From Xenorhabdus doucetiae (lineage in GTDB: Bacteria; Pseudomonadota; Gammaproteobacteria; Enterobacterales; Enterobacteriaceae), in NCBI RefSeq assembly GCF_000968195.1, contig NZ_FO704550.1, forward strand, positions 3,348,001 to 3,412,000: 64,000 bases of DNA, written 5' to 3'. Position numbers and translations under genes: made by a program. Below, one piece after another: positions 8,680-17,653 of this stretch. The notes under the pieces were generated by a model. The model was not told the origin of the DNA and searched no databases. It worked only from the letters and a program-made list of their open reading frames with translations. Position 1 is the stretch's first letter, and every line of letters starts with the position of its first letter.

Positions 8680-9150
8680 TTATTTTACTAATAACGCAAC
8701 CGCTTCGCAGGCAATACCTTCTTTGCGGCCAACAAACCCCAGTTTTTCAGTTGTTGTCGCCTTAACGTTAATATCATCGATATGACATTCAAGATCTTCT
8801 GCCAGATTAACCCGCATTTGGGGAATATGCGGCAACATTTTCGGTGCCTGCGCAATAATGGTGATATCCAGATTCCCGATCCGATAGCCCTTCGCACGGA
8901 TACGGCGGTAGGCTTCTTTCAGCAATTCCCGACTATTTGCGCCCTTAAAAGCCGGATCAGTATCGGGAAATAATTTACCAATATCGCCCAGTGCCGCAGC
9001 GCCCAACAGGGCATCTGTGGCCGCGTGCAAGGCGACATCGCCGTCTGAATGGGCAATCAATCCTTGTTCATAAGGAATACGGACACCACCAATGACCAAT
9101 GGCCCTTCCCCGCCAAATTTATGCACATCAAAACCGTGTCCAATTCTCAT
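8680..9150 (-). CDS. ispF: 2-C-methyl-D-erythritol 2,4-cyclodiphosphate synthase
   Basis: Fifth enzyme of the MEP isoprenoid pathway; it cyclises CDP-methylerythritol phosphate to MEcPP with release of CMP. The zinc-site motif MRIGHGFDVHKFG opens the protein, followed by HSDGDVALHAATDALLGA. The Cys/Lys-rich C-terminus with TTTEKLGFVGRKEGI is typical. At 156 aa it is full length. Its ATG overlaps the ispD stop by 4 bases (ATGA), which indicates translational coupling of two consecutive MEP-pathway enzymes. Confidence 0.98.
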   Translation of the reverse strand: MRIGHGFDVHKFGGEGPLVIGGVRIPYEQGLIAHSDGDVALHAATDALLGAAALGDIGKLFPDTDPAFKGANSRELLKEAYRRIRAKGYRIGNLDITIIAQAPKMLPHIPQMRVNLAEDLECHIDDINVKATTTEKLGFVGRKEGIACEAVALLVK

Positions 9151-9947
9151 ACGATAGGTTCCTTAACTTTTCGGGATAAGTAAAATTCAGCCAGTGCCAA
9201 ATCTTCAGGTTGCGTCACTTTGATATTGTCCGCTCGTCCATTGACCAGTACGGGATGATAGCCACAATACTCAAGCGCCGAAGATTCATCGGTAATGCAG
9301 GCTTGCTCGGCAAGTGCTTTGATCAAGCAATCACGCAATAGCGGCAAAGGGAATAACTGTGGGGTTAACGCATGCCAAAGCCCGTTGCGATCAACGGTAT
9401 GCGCAATCAATGGGGGGTTTGTGGCTGATCCTGCCTCTGCCGGCGATACCATGCGTTTCATGGTATCCCTCACTGGTGAGGCCAGAAGCCCACCGCAGAT
9501 GTCAGGAGAGGCGGCATGGTGATCAATAATCCGCAGCAGACTGTCGAGATCGTTCCGATGCAGGCAAGGACGGGCGGCATCATGCACTAAGACCCAAGTT
9601 GTTCTGTCTGTCGGTAAACTCGCCAAATAATCTAATCCAGCCAGTACCGAATCAGCGCGCTCTGTCCCCCCAATGACGGTCGTAATTCTGGGATCAGACG
9701 CGATGGGTAATTGCCCAAATTGGGTATCAGCGGGATTCAGCGCAAGAATAATGCGTTGTATACGAGGATGTTCAAACAGTGCCGCCAAGGTATGTTCAAG
9801 AACCGTTTTTCCGGCAACGTTGAGATACTGTTTTGGACACTCTGATTGCATCCGGCTGCCGATACCCGCAGCAGGGATCAAGGCAATGATTTCAGCATGA
9901 TCGGCAAGAGAAACATCAGCAGAGGAATGAAGTCGTGAATTATTCAT
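9147..9947 (-). CDS. ispD: 2-C-methyl-D-erythritol 4-phosphate cytidylyltransferase
   Basis: Third enzyme of the MEP pathway; transfers CMP from CTP to methylerythritol phosphate. The nucleotide-binding N-terminus IPAAGIGSRM...CPKQY and VLVHDAARPC are diagnostic, as is RADNIKVTQPEDLALAEFYL near the end. At 266 aa it is about 30 aa longer than E. coli IspD. The extra residues form the N-terminal stretch before ALIPAAG and a loop near residues 170-180 (SPAEAGSATNPP). It follows ftsB with a 32-bp gap and overlaps ispF. Confidence 0.97.
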   Translation of the reverse strand: MNNSRLHSSADVSLADHAEIIALIPAAGIGSRMQSECPKQYLNVAGKTVLEHTLAALFEHPRIQRIILALNPADTQFGQLPIASDPRITTVIGGTERADSVLAGLDYLASLPTDRTTWVLVHDAARPCLHRNDLDSLLRIIDHHAASPDICGGLLASPVRDTMKRMVSPAEAGSATNPPLIAHTVDRNGLWHALTPQLFPLPLLRDCLIKALAEQACITDESSALEYCGYHPVLVNGRADNIKVTQPEDLALAEFYLSRKVKEPIV

Positions 9948-9979
9948 CTCGATTATTATTTACTGTTCTGATTTAAGGA

Positions 9980-10273
9980 TTATTGCGCATTCTGTTTTGA
10001 GGTATCAGGCACCAGACGATAGAAAGATTCGCCGGGTTTAATCATGCCCAATTCACTGCGAGCACGATCTTCAATCGCTTCCTGACCCGCTTTAAGATCC
10101 CTGATTTCAGCAAATAGCTGATCGTTACGCGCTTTCATTTTTAGGTTATCGACCTCTTGTTTATCAACTTCGGCCTTAACCCGCACATAATCGTGAATGC
10201 CATTTTTGCCGAGCCACAGCGAATACTGTAACCAACCTAGCAAAACCAGTAATAGTAGCGTTAGTTTGCCCAT
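9980..10273 (-). CDS. ftsB: cell division protein FtsB
   Basis: Small bitopic divisome protein that forms a complex with FtsL and FtsQ. The frame opens at 10300, but family alignment gives MGKLTLLLLVLL at 10273 and 97 aa. It has one N-terminal membrane segment (residues about 4-21), then a coiled-coil periplasmic region rich in Lys/Glu/Asp (residues about 30-70). The order ftsB-ispD-ispF matches E. coli. Confidence 0.95.
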   Translation of the reverse strand: MGKLTLLLLVLLGWLQYSLWLGKNGIHDYVRVKAEVDKQEVDNLKMKARNDQLFAEIRDLKAGQEAIEDRARSELGMIKPGESFYRLVPDTSKQNAQ

Positions 10274-10445
10274 CTCCCCCCCTGAAAACCCGCTAATCAT
10301 CCCACAACTAACAGCATGACGCCACTGACTCTCACAAAATCATCCGCAAAACCATTTACATAGCCATTTATCAGGTCGGTCAAAAACATGATGGCGAAAT
10401 AGGGCTGCACGACGGAATAAAAATGTGCTGAATAAAATGAGTGTA

Positions 10446-10482
10446 GAAACACATTATTCCACTAACAATAATAATGTGTTTC
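10446..10482 (-). terminator. long inverted repeat between cysC and ftsB
   Basis: Arms GAAACACATTATT and AATAATGTGTTTC pair perfectly over 13 bp around an 11-base loop. It lies just after the cysC stop on the minus strand and is the best candidate for the end of the cysGDNC transcript, although the stem is AT-rich and no long T-run follows. Confidence 0.5.
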
Positions 10483-10518
10483 ATGATGATTTGTTGGGTT
10501 CGGTCGTTGATTTGAGAG

Positions 10519-11118
10519 TTAAGTTGGCAAGATAGCGTCGTTTTTCAGGGCAAAAAGCAACTTTTCAATCGAAGATTCTATCGGCTGTGAACCATCCAAA
10601 TAAACTTCCGGCTGTTCAGGCGCTTCATAGGCCGCATCAATTCCCGTGAAATGGTGCAATTCTCCCGCTCGTGCTTTTTTATAGAGTCCCTTGGGATCAC
10701 GGGCTTCACATACCTCCAGTGGCGTATCAACATACACTTCAATAAAGCGCCCTTCTCCCATTAATTCGCGGATTTTTTGCCGTTCTGTTTGATGGGGAGA
10801 AATAAATGCCGTCAGTACAACCAACCCCGCATCCACCATCAATTTTGCGACTTCTCCGACCCGCCGGATATTTTCCTGCCGATCGGTGTCAGAAAAACCC
10901 AAATCACTGCATAAGCCATGACGGACGTTATCCCCATCCAGTAAGTAGGTTTTGATTCCCTGTGCAAACAGTGCCTGTTCCAATGCTCCCGCAAGGGTGG
11001 ATTTTCCTGAGCCGGATAACCCTGTGAACCAAATCACCAAGGCAGGATGCCCATTGGCCTTTTCCCGCTGCGCCCTGTCCAAGGCATGTGAATGCCAGAC
11101 GATATTGTTCTGAGCCAC
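10519..11118 (-). CDS. cysC: adenylylsulfate kinase
   Basis: Phosphorylates adenosine 5'-phosphosulfate (APS) to PAPS in sulfate assimilation. The P-loop GLSGSGKST is near residues 32-40, and DGDNVRHGLCSDLGFSD is the APS-kinase signature. The 199-aa length is normal. The ATG begins directly after the cysN stop codon with no intervening base, so the two are probably coupled. It is the last gene of cysG-cysD-cysN-cysC. Confidence 0.98.
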   Translation of the reverse strand: MAQNNIVWHSHALDRAQREKANGHPALVIWFTGLSGSGKSTLAGALEQALFAQGIKTYLLDGDNVRHGLCSDLGFSDTDRQENIRRVGEVAKLMVDAGLVVLTAFISPHQTERQKIRELMGEGRFIEVYVDTPLEVCEARDPKGLYKKARAGELHHFTGIDAAYEAPEQPEVYLDGSQPIESSIEKLLFALKNDAILPT

Positions 11119-12561
11119 TTATTTTCCTCCCAAGAGATCACGAACTCCCCAATGCGGAAAATGACGGCGAACTAATCGGTTAAATTCCAGTTCAAATTCA
11201 CTGTATTCTTTCGGCTCTTCGTAAACATCAGCCTGAATTTCATGCACCAATCCCGCGCCTACCGTCACATTGGTCAGGCGATCGATCAGGATAATGCCCC
11301 CGGTATCGGCATGTTGTGCATAACTGTCGAGCAATAAAGGTTCATCAAATGAAAATTCCATCCGGCCAATCGCATTCAGCGGTAACTCAACCGCGACTTT
11401 CTGGGTCAGATGGTTAATATCCACCTGATATTGAATATTATCGACTTTTCCCCGGCTTTTTTTGCCCGCGACCTTGATATCCAAACTTTGCCCCTGAATC
11501 AGCGGCTGCTCTGACATCCAGACGACATCCACCACCGCGTGGCGAGTAACCTTCATTTGATCTTCAACCGCAACCAATAAATCACCACGGCTGATATCTA
11601 TTTCATCTTTTAATACGAGGGTAATCGCTTCTCCGGGCACGGCAAAGGTGAGATCGCCATTAAAAGTGACAATGCGCTCTACGGTAGAAACAGCACCAGA
11701 TGGCATCACTTTTATTGGCTGGCCTGGCCGTAAAATCCCCGACGATAATGTGCCGCTGTAGCCACGAAAATCCAGATCAGGACGGTTCACATACTGTACG
11801 GGAAAACGCAGAGGCTGTTCTGTCGCTTTGGTTTTTACGTCTACGGACTCCAGAATGTCCAGTAAGGTTTCTCCCGTGTGCCACGCCATTTTTTCACTGC
11901 GGGTGACGATGTTATCCCCTTCCAATGCCGAGATGGGCACAAAATAGATGTTTAAATCAGCAGGCAATTGTGCGGCGAAATTCAAATAATCTTGTTTGAT
12001 CTGTTCAAAGATAGCTTGTTGATATGCCATCAAATCCATTTTATTGACCGCCACCACCAAGTGACGAATACCCAGCAAGGTACTGATAAAACTGTGACGG
12101 CGCGTTTGTTCCTGAACGCCTTTGCGTGCATCGATTAATAAAATCGAGAGATCACTGGTTGAGGCACCGGTCGCCATATTGCGGGTATATTGTTCATGCC
12201 CCGGTGTGTCCGCAATGATGAATTTACGCTTTTCGGTGGAGAAATAGCGGTAAGCCACATCAATGGTGATGCCTTGTTCCCGTTCAGCCACCAGTCCATC
12301 AACCAATAAAGCCAGATCGAGCTTTTCGCCCTGAGTCCCGATTCGCTTGCTGTCGCTTTGCAAGGTGGCAAGTTGATCCGCATAAATTTGGCGGGTGTCA
12401 TGCAGCAAACGGCCAATCAGTGTACTTTTACCATCATCTACGCTGCCGCAGGTCAAAAAGCGCAGCAATCCTTTTTCCTGTTGTGCCCGCAGATAGGCTT
12501 CAACGCCGCCTTGTTGTTTGATCTGGCTGGCAATGGTTTCATTATGTGCAAGTGCTGGCAT
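11119..12561 (-). CDS. cysN: sulfate adenylyltransferase subunit 1 (GTPase)
   Basis: GTPase subunit of ATP sulfurylase; GTP hydrolysis drives formation of APS by CysD. EF-Tu-like G motifs are clear: GSVDDGKSTLIGR, DTPGHEQYTRNM and NKMDL. Beta-barrel domains follow. The 480-aa length fits a stand-alone CysN with no fused CysC domain, consistent with a separate cysC next to it. It follows cysD after 11 bp. Confidence 0.98.
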   Translation of the reverse strand: MPALAHNETIASQIKQQGGVEAYLRAQQEKGLLRFLTCGSVDDGKSTLIGRLLHDTRQIYADQLATLQSDSKRIGTQGEKLDLALLVDGLVAEREQGITIDVAYRYFSTEKRKFIIADTPGHEQYTRNMATGASTSDLSILLIDARKGVQEQTRRHSFISTLLGIRHLVVAVNKMDLMAYQQAIFEQIKQDYLNFAAQLPADLNIYFVPISALEGDNIVTRSEKMAWHTGETLLDILESVDVKTKATEQPLRFPVQYVNRPDLDFRGYSGTLSSGILRPGQPIKVMPSGAVSTVERIVTFNGDLTFAVPGEAITLVLKDEIDISRGDLLVAVEDQMKVTRHAVVDVVWMSEQPLIQGQSLDIKVAGKKSRGKVDNIQYQVDINHLTQKVAVELPLNAIGRMEFSFDEPLLLDSYAQHADTGGIILIDRLTNVTVGAGLVHEIQADVYEEPKEYSEFELEFNRLVRRHFPHWGVRDLLGGK

Positions 12562-12572
12562 AGCTGGACTCC

Positions 12573-13481
12573 TTAAAAATAACCCTGACGCTTTTTCAGC
12601 TCCATAGAACCGGACTGATCACTATCAATCAGCCGCCCTTGCCGTTCACTCGTGGTTGATATCAACATTTCTTCGATGATTTCCGGCAGCGTTTCTGCTT
12701 CTGATTCCACCGCTCCGGTCAGTGGCCAGCAGCCCAGTGTCCTGAAGCGTACTTTGCGCTGGCTAATCACTTCCCCGGCTTTCAGGTCGATTCGGTCATC
12801 GTCAACCATAATGAATGTTCCCTCACGCTGAACAACGGGGCGCGGTTTCGCCAAATAAAGGGGGACGATTTCGATCTGTTCCAGATAGATGTATTGCCAG
12901 ATATCCAGCTCTGTCCAGTTGGATAAGGGGAAAACGCGGATACTTTCCCCTTTGTTAATCTGGCCGTTATAGTTGCGCCACAGTTCGGGACGTTGGTTTT
13001 TCGGGTCCCAACGGTGGGAACGGTCGCGGAATGAGTAAATGCGTTCTTTGGCGCGCGATTTCTCTTCATCACGCCGCGCTCCGCCGAAAGCGGCATCAAA
13101 GCCATATTTATCCAGCGCTTGCTTCAAGCCTTCTGTTTTCATGATGTCGGTGTGTTTTGCACTGCCATGAATAAAAGGATTAATTCCCAAAGCCTCTCCT
13201 TGGGGATTACGGTAAACCAGCAATTCAAAGCCATACTTTTCCGCGGTGCGATCACGAAAGTCATACATATCCTGAAATTTCCAGCCGGTATCCACGTGTA
13301 ATAAAGGAAAAGGCAGTTTTCCCGGATAAAAGGCTTTACGGGCCAGATGCAGCATGACAGAGGAATCTTTGCCGATTGAATAGAGCATGACGGGGTTGGC
13401 AAATTCCGCCGCCACTTCCCGAATGATATGGATACTTTCAGCTTCAAGTTGCTGTAAGTGGGTCAGTCTTTTTTCGTCCAT
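12573..13481 (-). CDS. cysD: sulfate adenylyltransferase subunit 2
   Basis: Catalytic subunit of ATP sulfurylase, making APS from ATP and sulfate. It is an N-type ATP pyrophosphatase-like protein with PP-loop-like YSIGKDSSVMLHLARKAF near residue 35, then HVDTGWKF and GGARRDEEKSRAKERIYSFR. The 302-aa length matches E. coli. It lies 10 bp after cysG. In E. coli K-12 cysDNC is separated from cysH by iap and a CRISPR-Cas locus; here cysG and a short gap take that place. Confidence 0.98.
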   Translation of the reverse strand: MDEKRLTHLQQLEAESIHIIREVAAEFANPVMLYSIGKDSSVMLHLARKAFYPGKLPFPLLHVDTGWKFQDMYDFRDRTAEKYGFELLVYRNPQGEALGINPFIHGSAKHTDIMKTEGLKQALDKYGFDAAFGGARRDEEKSRAKERIYSFRDRSHRWDPKNQRPELWRNYNGQINKGESIRVFPLSNWTELDIWQYIYLEQIEIVPLYLAKPRPVVQREGTFIMVDDDRIDLKAGEVISQRKVRFRTLGCWPLTGAVESEAETLPEIIEEMLISTTSERQGRLIDSDQSGSMELKKRQGYF

Positions 13482-13491
13482 CGAGCACTCC

Positions 13492-14883
13492 TTATACTAA
13501 ATCAATCACAGCAGGGCGATACCACGCTATCTGATGGTGGAGCTGAGCCACCTCTCCGATGACCAGCAAAGCGGGCGATGGAGCTTGTTGCGCCAATCGC
13601 TCCAATTCGGATAAGGTTCCGGTCAATACTTGCTGTTCCGGGCGAGTGCCACAACCAATCACGGCCACGGGCGTATTGCGATCCCGGCCATGTGAAATCA
13701 GTTTCTGGCTAATCAAGGCGGCTTTCACAATCCCCATATAAATGGCTAATGTTTGATTGCCCCGCGCCAGCGCAGGCCAATCCAGTTCAGCGCCGTTTTC
13801 ACGGCAATGCCCGGTAATAAAAGTCACGCTTTGCGCGTGTTCTCGGTGGGTCAGTGGAATGCCGGCATAAGCGGAAGCGCCTATCGCCGCCGTAATGCCG
13901 GGCACGACCTGAAAAGGTATCCCTGCGGCGGCGGCGATTTGTAATTCCTCGCCACCCCGACCAAAAATAAAGGGATCGCCACCCTTCAGGCGAACGACCT
14001 TTTTCCCCTGATTGGCGAGCTTGATGATAAGTGCATGGATCTCTTCCTGCGCCACTGAGTGGTCACCCGCTCGTTTTCCAACGCAGATTTTGTCTGCATC
14101 ACGGCGAACTAATTCCAGCACTTCTGCACTCACCAAATGGTCATAAAGGACGACATCAGCCTGCTGGATCACCTGCAAGCCTTTTAGAGTCAATAACCCC
14201 GGATCACCTGGCCCTGCCCCGACCAGCGCCAGTTCTCCCTGCGGATGGGGATCATTGTGAGCCAATTGCTGTTCCAGTTGCTCCTCGGCTTGCTGTAATT
14301 GCCCATTGGCGACCAGTGTGGCAAAACGCCCATTGAACGCTTTTTCCCAAAAATGACGCCGCTGACGCAGGGAGGTAAAACGCTGTTTCACCCGTTCACG
14401 CCAGCGCCCGGCGATACTTGCCATCTCGCCAAGGCTAAATGGCAGCAAAGATTCCAGCTTTTCTCGCAATAATCGGGTTAAAACCGGAGATTTTCCTGCC
14501 GATGAGATCGCCACGATAATCGGGGAGCGATCAATGATTGAGGGGAAAATGGCGGAACAGAGAGATTGATTATCCACGACATTGGTCAAGATAGCGCGCT
14601 GATTGGCTTCGGTAAAAATATGCTGATTGAGGTGGTGATCGTCCGTCGCGGCAATGACTAAAAATATGCCGTCAAGATATTCGGTGTTAAACGTTCCCTG
14701 TAACCACGTAAATTCCCCTTTTTGATGGCGTTGTTGCAATTCTGCATGCAGTTCAGGCGCAACAACCGTTAACGCGGCACCGGTACGAAGTAATAAGTCT
14801 GCTTTGCGAGAGGCGATTTCTCCGCCTCCCACCAGCAATACGGATCGGGCTTTAAGCTCAATAAATAAAGGTAAATAATCCAC
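13492..14883 (-). CDS. cysG: siroheme synthase CysG (trifunctional)
   Basis: Fused enzyme making siroheme, the prosthetic group of CysI, from uroporphyrinogen III. The N-terminal precorrin-2 dehydrogenase/ferrochelatase domain carries the NAD-binding LVGGGEIASRKADLLL (residues about 17-32). The C-terminal SUMT methyltransferase domain starts at VGAGPGDPGLLTLKGLQ (about 222) and carries RLKGGDPFIFGRGGEE. The 463-aa length is slightly above E. coli (457). It leads the cysGDNC operon, tying cofactor supply to sulfate activation; in E. coli cysG lies with nirBD instead. Confidence 0.97.
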   Translation of the reverse strand: MDYLPLFIELKARSVLLVGGGEIASRKADLLLRTGAALTVVAPELHAELQQRHQKGEFTWLQGTFNTEYLDGIFLVIAATDDHHLNQHIFTEANQRAILTNVVDNQSLCSAIFPSIIDRSPIIVAISSAGKSPVLTRLLREKLESLLPFSLGEMASIAGRWRERVKQRFTSLRQRRHFWEKAFNGRFATLVANGQLQQAEEQLEQQLAHNDPHPQGELALVGAGPGDPGLLTLKGLQVIQQADVVLYDHLVSAEVLELVRRDADKICVGKRAGDHSVAQEEIHALIIKLANQGKKVVRLKGGDPFIFGRGGEELQIAAAAGIPFQVVPGITAAIGASAYAGIPLTHREHAQSVTFITGHCRENGAELDWPALARGNQTLAIYMGIVKAALISQKLISHGRDRNTPVAVIGCGTRPEQQVLTGTLSELERLAQQAPSPALLVIGEVAQLHHQIAWYRPAVIDLV

Positions 14884-15059
14884 AATACTGTCCTGTACTA
14901 TCCTGTGTCAGAGCCTATTTCATGATTTACCCTATGAATTTCAGGTTACGAAGGGTATAGCTCTTAATTATTATGATGACTAGAGGATGAATATATGAGG
15001 CTGTGATCAGGTTATGAAATGACAAAAAGTAATTATTTGTTCCTGAATTGCATAAGCAC

Positions 15060-15105
15060 AAAAAAAGCAGCGCTTTCTTCTACAAGATGTTACAAGATGC
15101 GCTGC
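15060..15105 (-). terminator. cysJIH operon terminator
   Basis: On the minus strand GCAGCGC and GCGCTGC form a 7-bp stem followed by seven T residues, about 35 bases after the cysH stop. The 25-base loop contains two copies of CATCTTGTA, so a small tandem duplication seems to have enlarged it. Confidence 0.8.
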
Positions 15106-15138
15106 CTGATAAGCCTGGTTGTGATCTGTGATATTAAT

Positions 15139-15888
15139 TTAACTTTCGTGCAAACCGCATTCACGTTTCAGACCAAAAAAACGGGTCTGTTCTTCACTCA
15201 TACCCGGTTCCCATTTTTGCGTGGTATGAATATCTCCCACGGAAAGGTAACCCTGTTCCCATAATGGATGGTATTCAAGGCCATGCTTTGTCAGGTATTG
15301 ATGTACCTGCCGATTGTCCCAATCGATAATGGGCAGGATTTTAAAAACGCCCCGTTGAATGGCCAGCACCGGTAAGTGAGTTCGGCTTTCTGATTGCTGA
15401 CGACGCAAGCCCGCAAACCAACTTTGCGCTTGCAGTGTCTTTAATGCACGGTTCATCGGCTCAACTTTGTTGATTTGGTTATAACGCTCAATCCCTGCTA
15501 TTCCCTGTTCCCATAATTTGCCATGACGTGATTCTTGCCAGGCCGGAGAGTGCTCTGCACGAAAAACCTTCAAGTTGAGGTTGAGCTTTTCCGTTAATTT
15601 ATCGATAAATTGATAAGTTTCAGGAAATAAATATCCCGTATCGGTCAGCACCACGGGAATATCCGGATACTCCCGTGTCACAAGGTGCAAGCAAACCGCC
15701 GCCTGAATCCCAAAACTGGAGGAAAGCACAAATTCGCCGGAGAGATGTTCTAATGCCCATTTCACGCGCTCATGGGCATCCAGCGCTTCCAGTTGTTGAT
15801 TGATTTCGGCCAATGACGCAATTTGTTGCTCTGGTGTCAGTGCTGTTAATTTCGGTAAATTCAGCTCCGATAAATTCAGTTGGCTCAT
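15139..15888 (-). CDS. cysH: phosphoadenosine phosphosulfate reductase
   Basis: Reduces PAPS to sulfite using thioredoxin. The PP-loop-like SSSFGIQAAVCLHL is near residue 56, and the catalytic C-terminal motif KRECGLHES carries the single redox Cys. There are no extra Cys pairs for an iron-sulfur cluster, so it is the PAPS-specific enterobacterial type. At 249 aa it is full length. Its ATG overlaps the cysI stop by 4 bases. It is the last gene of cysJ-cysI-cysH. Confidence 0.98.
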   Translation of the reverse strand: MSQLNLSELNLPKLTALTPEQQIASLAEINQQLEALDAHERVKWALEHLSGEFVLSSSFGIQAAVCLHLVTREYPDIPVVLTDTGYLFPETYQFIDKLTEKLNLNLKVFRAEHSPAWQESRHGKLWEQGIAGIERYNQINKVEPMNRALKTLQAQSWFAGLRRQQSESRTHLPVLAIQRGVFKILPIIDWDNRQVHQYLTKHGLEYHPLWEQGYLSVGDIHTTQKWEPGMSEEQTRFFGLKRECGLHES

Positions 15889-17651
15889 ACCGCCTCCTGC
15901 CAGTCGTAAAAGTCGACGGCTGAATTCAATACGGGCTTGATGATATCAGCGCGGATTAGAAAATCACCGAAACATTCATCGGCATGACGTTCCGCTGCCC
16001 AACGACCAATGAATTCATCCAGTATCTCAAGGATCTCGGCTGAGGTGATATTTTCCCTGTACATGCGGGGAATTCGATCACCAATGCGATTTCCGCCGAG
16101 GTGCAAGTTGTAACGATCAAGCGCTTTACCCACCAGCCCAATTTCTGCCAGCATCGCCCTGCCACAGCCATTGGGGCAACCCGTCACCCGCAGGATAATC
16201 TCTTCATCGCCAACGCCATGCTTTGCCATTAGCGCATCGACATGGTCAACAAAAGCCGGCAGGAAACGTTCTGCTTCGGCCATCGCAAGTGGGCAGGTCG
16301 GAAATGAAACACACGCCATCGCGTGGTGACGCAACGTCGTTACGCTCTCATCAATTAAACCATGAGCACGGGCAATCTCTTCAATCCGCGATTTTTCACT
16401 CTCCGGTATCCCTGCCACAATCAGGTTTTGGTTGGCTGTCAGGCGAAAATCGCCTTGATGGATTTTGGCAATTTCTGCGATCCCGGTTTTTAATGGCTTG
16501 TTGGGATAATCCAGCAAACGGCCATTTTCAATGAATAGGGTCAGGTGCCATTGATCATCAATGCCCTTTAACCAACCGATTTGGTCGCCCCGACCCGTGA
16601 ATTCATACGGGCGAATGGGGGAAAATTTCACACCGGCACGTTTTTCAACTTCCTGTTTGAAAGTTTCGATACCCACCCGTTCAAGGGTATATTTGGTTTT
16701 CGCATTTTTACGATCCGTGCGATTACCCCAATCACGTTGGGTTGTCACTATCGCCTCCGCAATGGCCAGTGTGTGTTCCAGTGCAATAAAACCAAATTCG
16801 CTCGCCAGGCGTGGAAAGGTTTTTTTGTCGCCGTGGGTCATGGCTAATCCCCCACCCACCAACACGTTAAAGCCGATTAACTGATCATTTTCTGCCACGG
16901 CGACAAAGTTCATATCGTTGGCATGCAGATCCACATCATTCTGTGGCGGAATCACCACCGATGTTTTGAATTTACGGGGCAGATAGGTGGCGCCAAGAAT
17001 CGGTTCTTCATCGGTGGTGGCGATTTTTTCTTTATCCAACCAGATTTCAGCATAGGCGTTGGTGCGGGGCAGCAGGTGCTCCGAGATCTTTTTCGCCCAT
17101 TCATAGGCCTGTTGGTGCAAAGCCGATTGCACCGGATTGGAGGTACACAGCACATTGCGATTGACGTCGTTGGCGGTTGCCAGTGAATCCAATCCCATCT
17201 GTGCCAATAATTGGTGTGCCGGTTTGAGGTTATTTTTTAAGATCCCATGAAATTGGAAGGTCTGTCGGTTGGTTAATCGAATACTGCCATACAGCGTATT
17301 TTCTGTAGCAAACCGATCAATGCCCAGCCACTGGTTTGGGGTAATAATTCCACCCGGCAGGCGACAACGCAGCATCATGGCGTGGCGCGGTTCAAGTTTT
17401 TGTTCTGCGCGCTCTGCCCGAATATCGCGGTCATCTTGCTGATACATGCCGTGAAAGCGGATAAGAAGGAAATTATCGCCTTCAAATCCGCCTGTCAGCC
17501 CATTGTTTAAATCTTCGCTGATCGTTCCCCGCAGATAATTGCTGTCTGACTTCATGCGTTCACTGTCTGCCAGTTTGCCTTCAACGATCAAAGGATCTGA
17601 TTTCTCTTTGCTCACATTGCTCACATTGCTCACATTGCTCACATTGCTCAT
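15885..17651 (-). CDS. cysI: sulfite reductase hemoprotein beta-component
   Basis: Siroheme and 4Fe-4S subunit that performs the six-electron reduction of sulfite to sulfide with electrons from CysJ. Cluster/siroheme cysteines are in ACVSFPTCPLAMAEAE and TGCPNGCGRAMLAE in the C-terminal third. The 588-aa protein is about 18 aa longer than E. coli CysI. The extra length is an N-terminal run of Val-Ser-Asn repeats encoded by a 9-bp tandem repeat at the start codon. The next Met (residue 33) lies within the conserved region, so the repeat start is likely real. It begins 2 bp after the cysJ stop. Confidence 0.97.
   Translation of the reverse strand: MSNVSNVSNVSNVSKEKSDPLIVEGKLADSERMKSDSNYLRGTISEDLNNGLTGGFEGDNFLLIRFHGMYQQDDRDIRAERAEQKLEPRHAMMLRCRLPGGIITPNQWLGIDRFATENTLYGSIRLTNRQTFQFHGILKNNLKPAHQLLAQMGLDSLATANDVNRNVLCTSNPVQSALHQQAYEWAKKISEHLLPRTNAYAEIWLDKEKIATTDEEPILGATYLPRKFKTSVVIPPQNDVDLHANDMNFVAVAENDQLIGFNVLVGGGLAMTHGDKKTFPRLASEFGFIALEHTLAIAEAIVTTQRDWGNRTDRKNAKTKYTLERVGIETFKQEVEKRAGVKFSPIRPYEFTGRGDQIGWLKGIDDQWHLTLFIENGRLLDYPNKPLKTGIAEIAKIHQGDFRLTANQNLIVAGIPESEKSRIEEIARAHGLIDESVTTLRHHAMACVSFPTCPLAMAEAERFLPAFVDHVDALMAKHGVGDEEIILRVTGCPNGCGRAMLAEIGLVGKALDRYNLHLGGNRIGDRIPRMYRENITSAEILEILDEFIGRWAAERHADECFGDFLIRADIIKPVLNSAVDFYDWQEAV
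17610..17651 (-). repeat. 9-bp tandem repeat at the cysI N-terminus
   Basis: Four exact copies of CTCACATTG (plus strand) and a partial fifth encode Val-Ser-Asn repeats directly after the cysI start codon. The unit is a multiple of three, so copy-number change keeps the frame. Confidence 0.9.
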
Positions 17652-17653
17652 AA

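Noticed and set aside
15019..15264. 81-codon plus-strand frame opposite the cysH 3' end
   Set aside because: It spans the cysJIH terminator and is antisense to conserved cysH codons; no support as a gene.
17610..17651. Short exact repeats considered as a CRISPR remnant
   Set aside because: Units of 9 bp with no spacers, in frame inside cysI. No CRISPR array or cas gene was found anywhere in the window.
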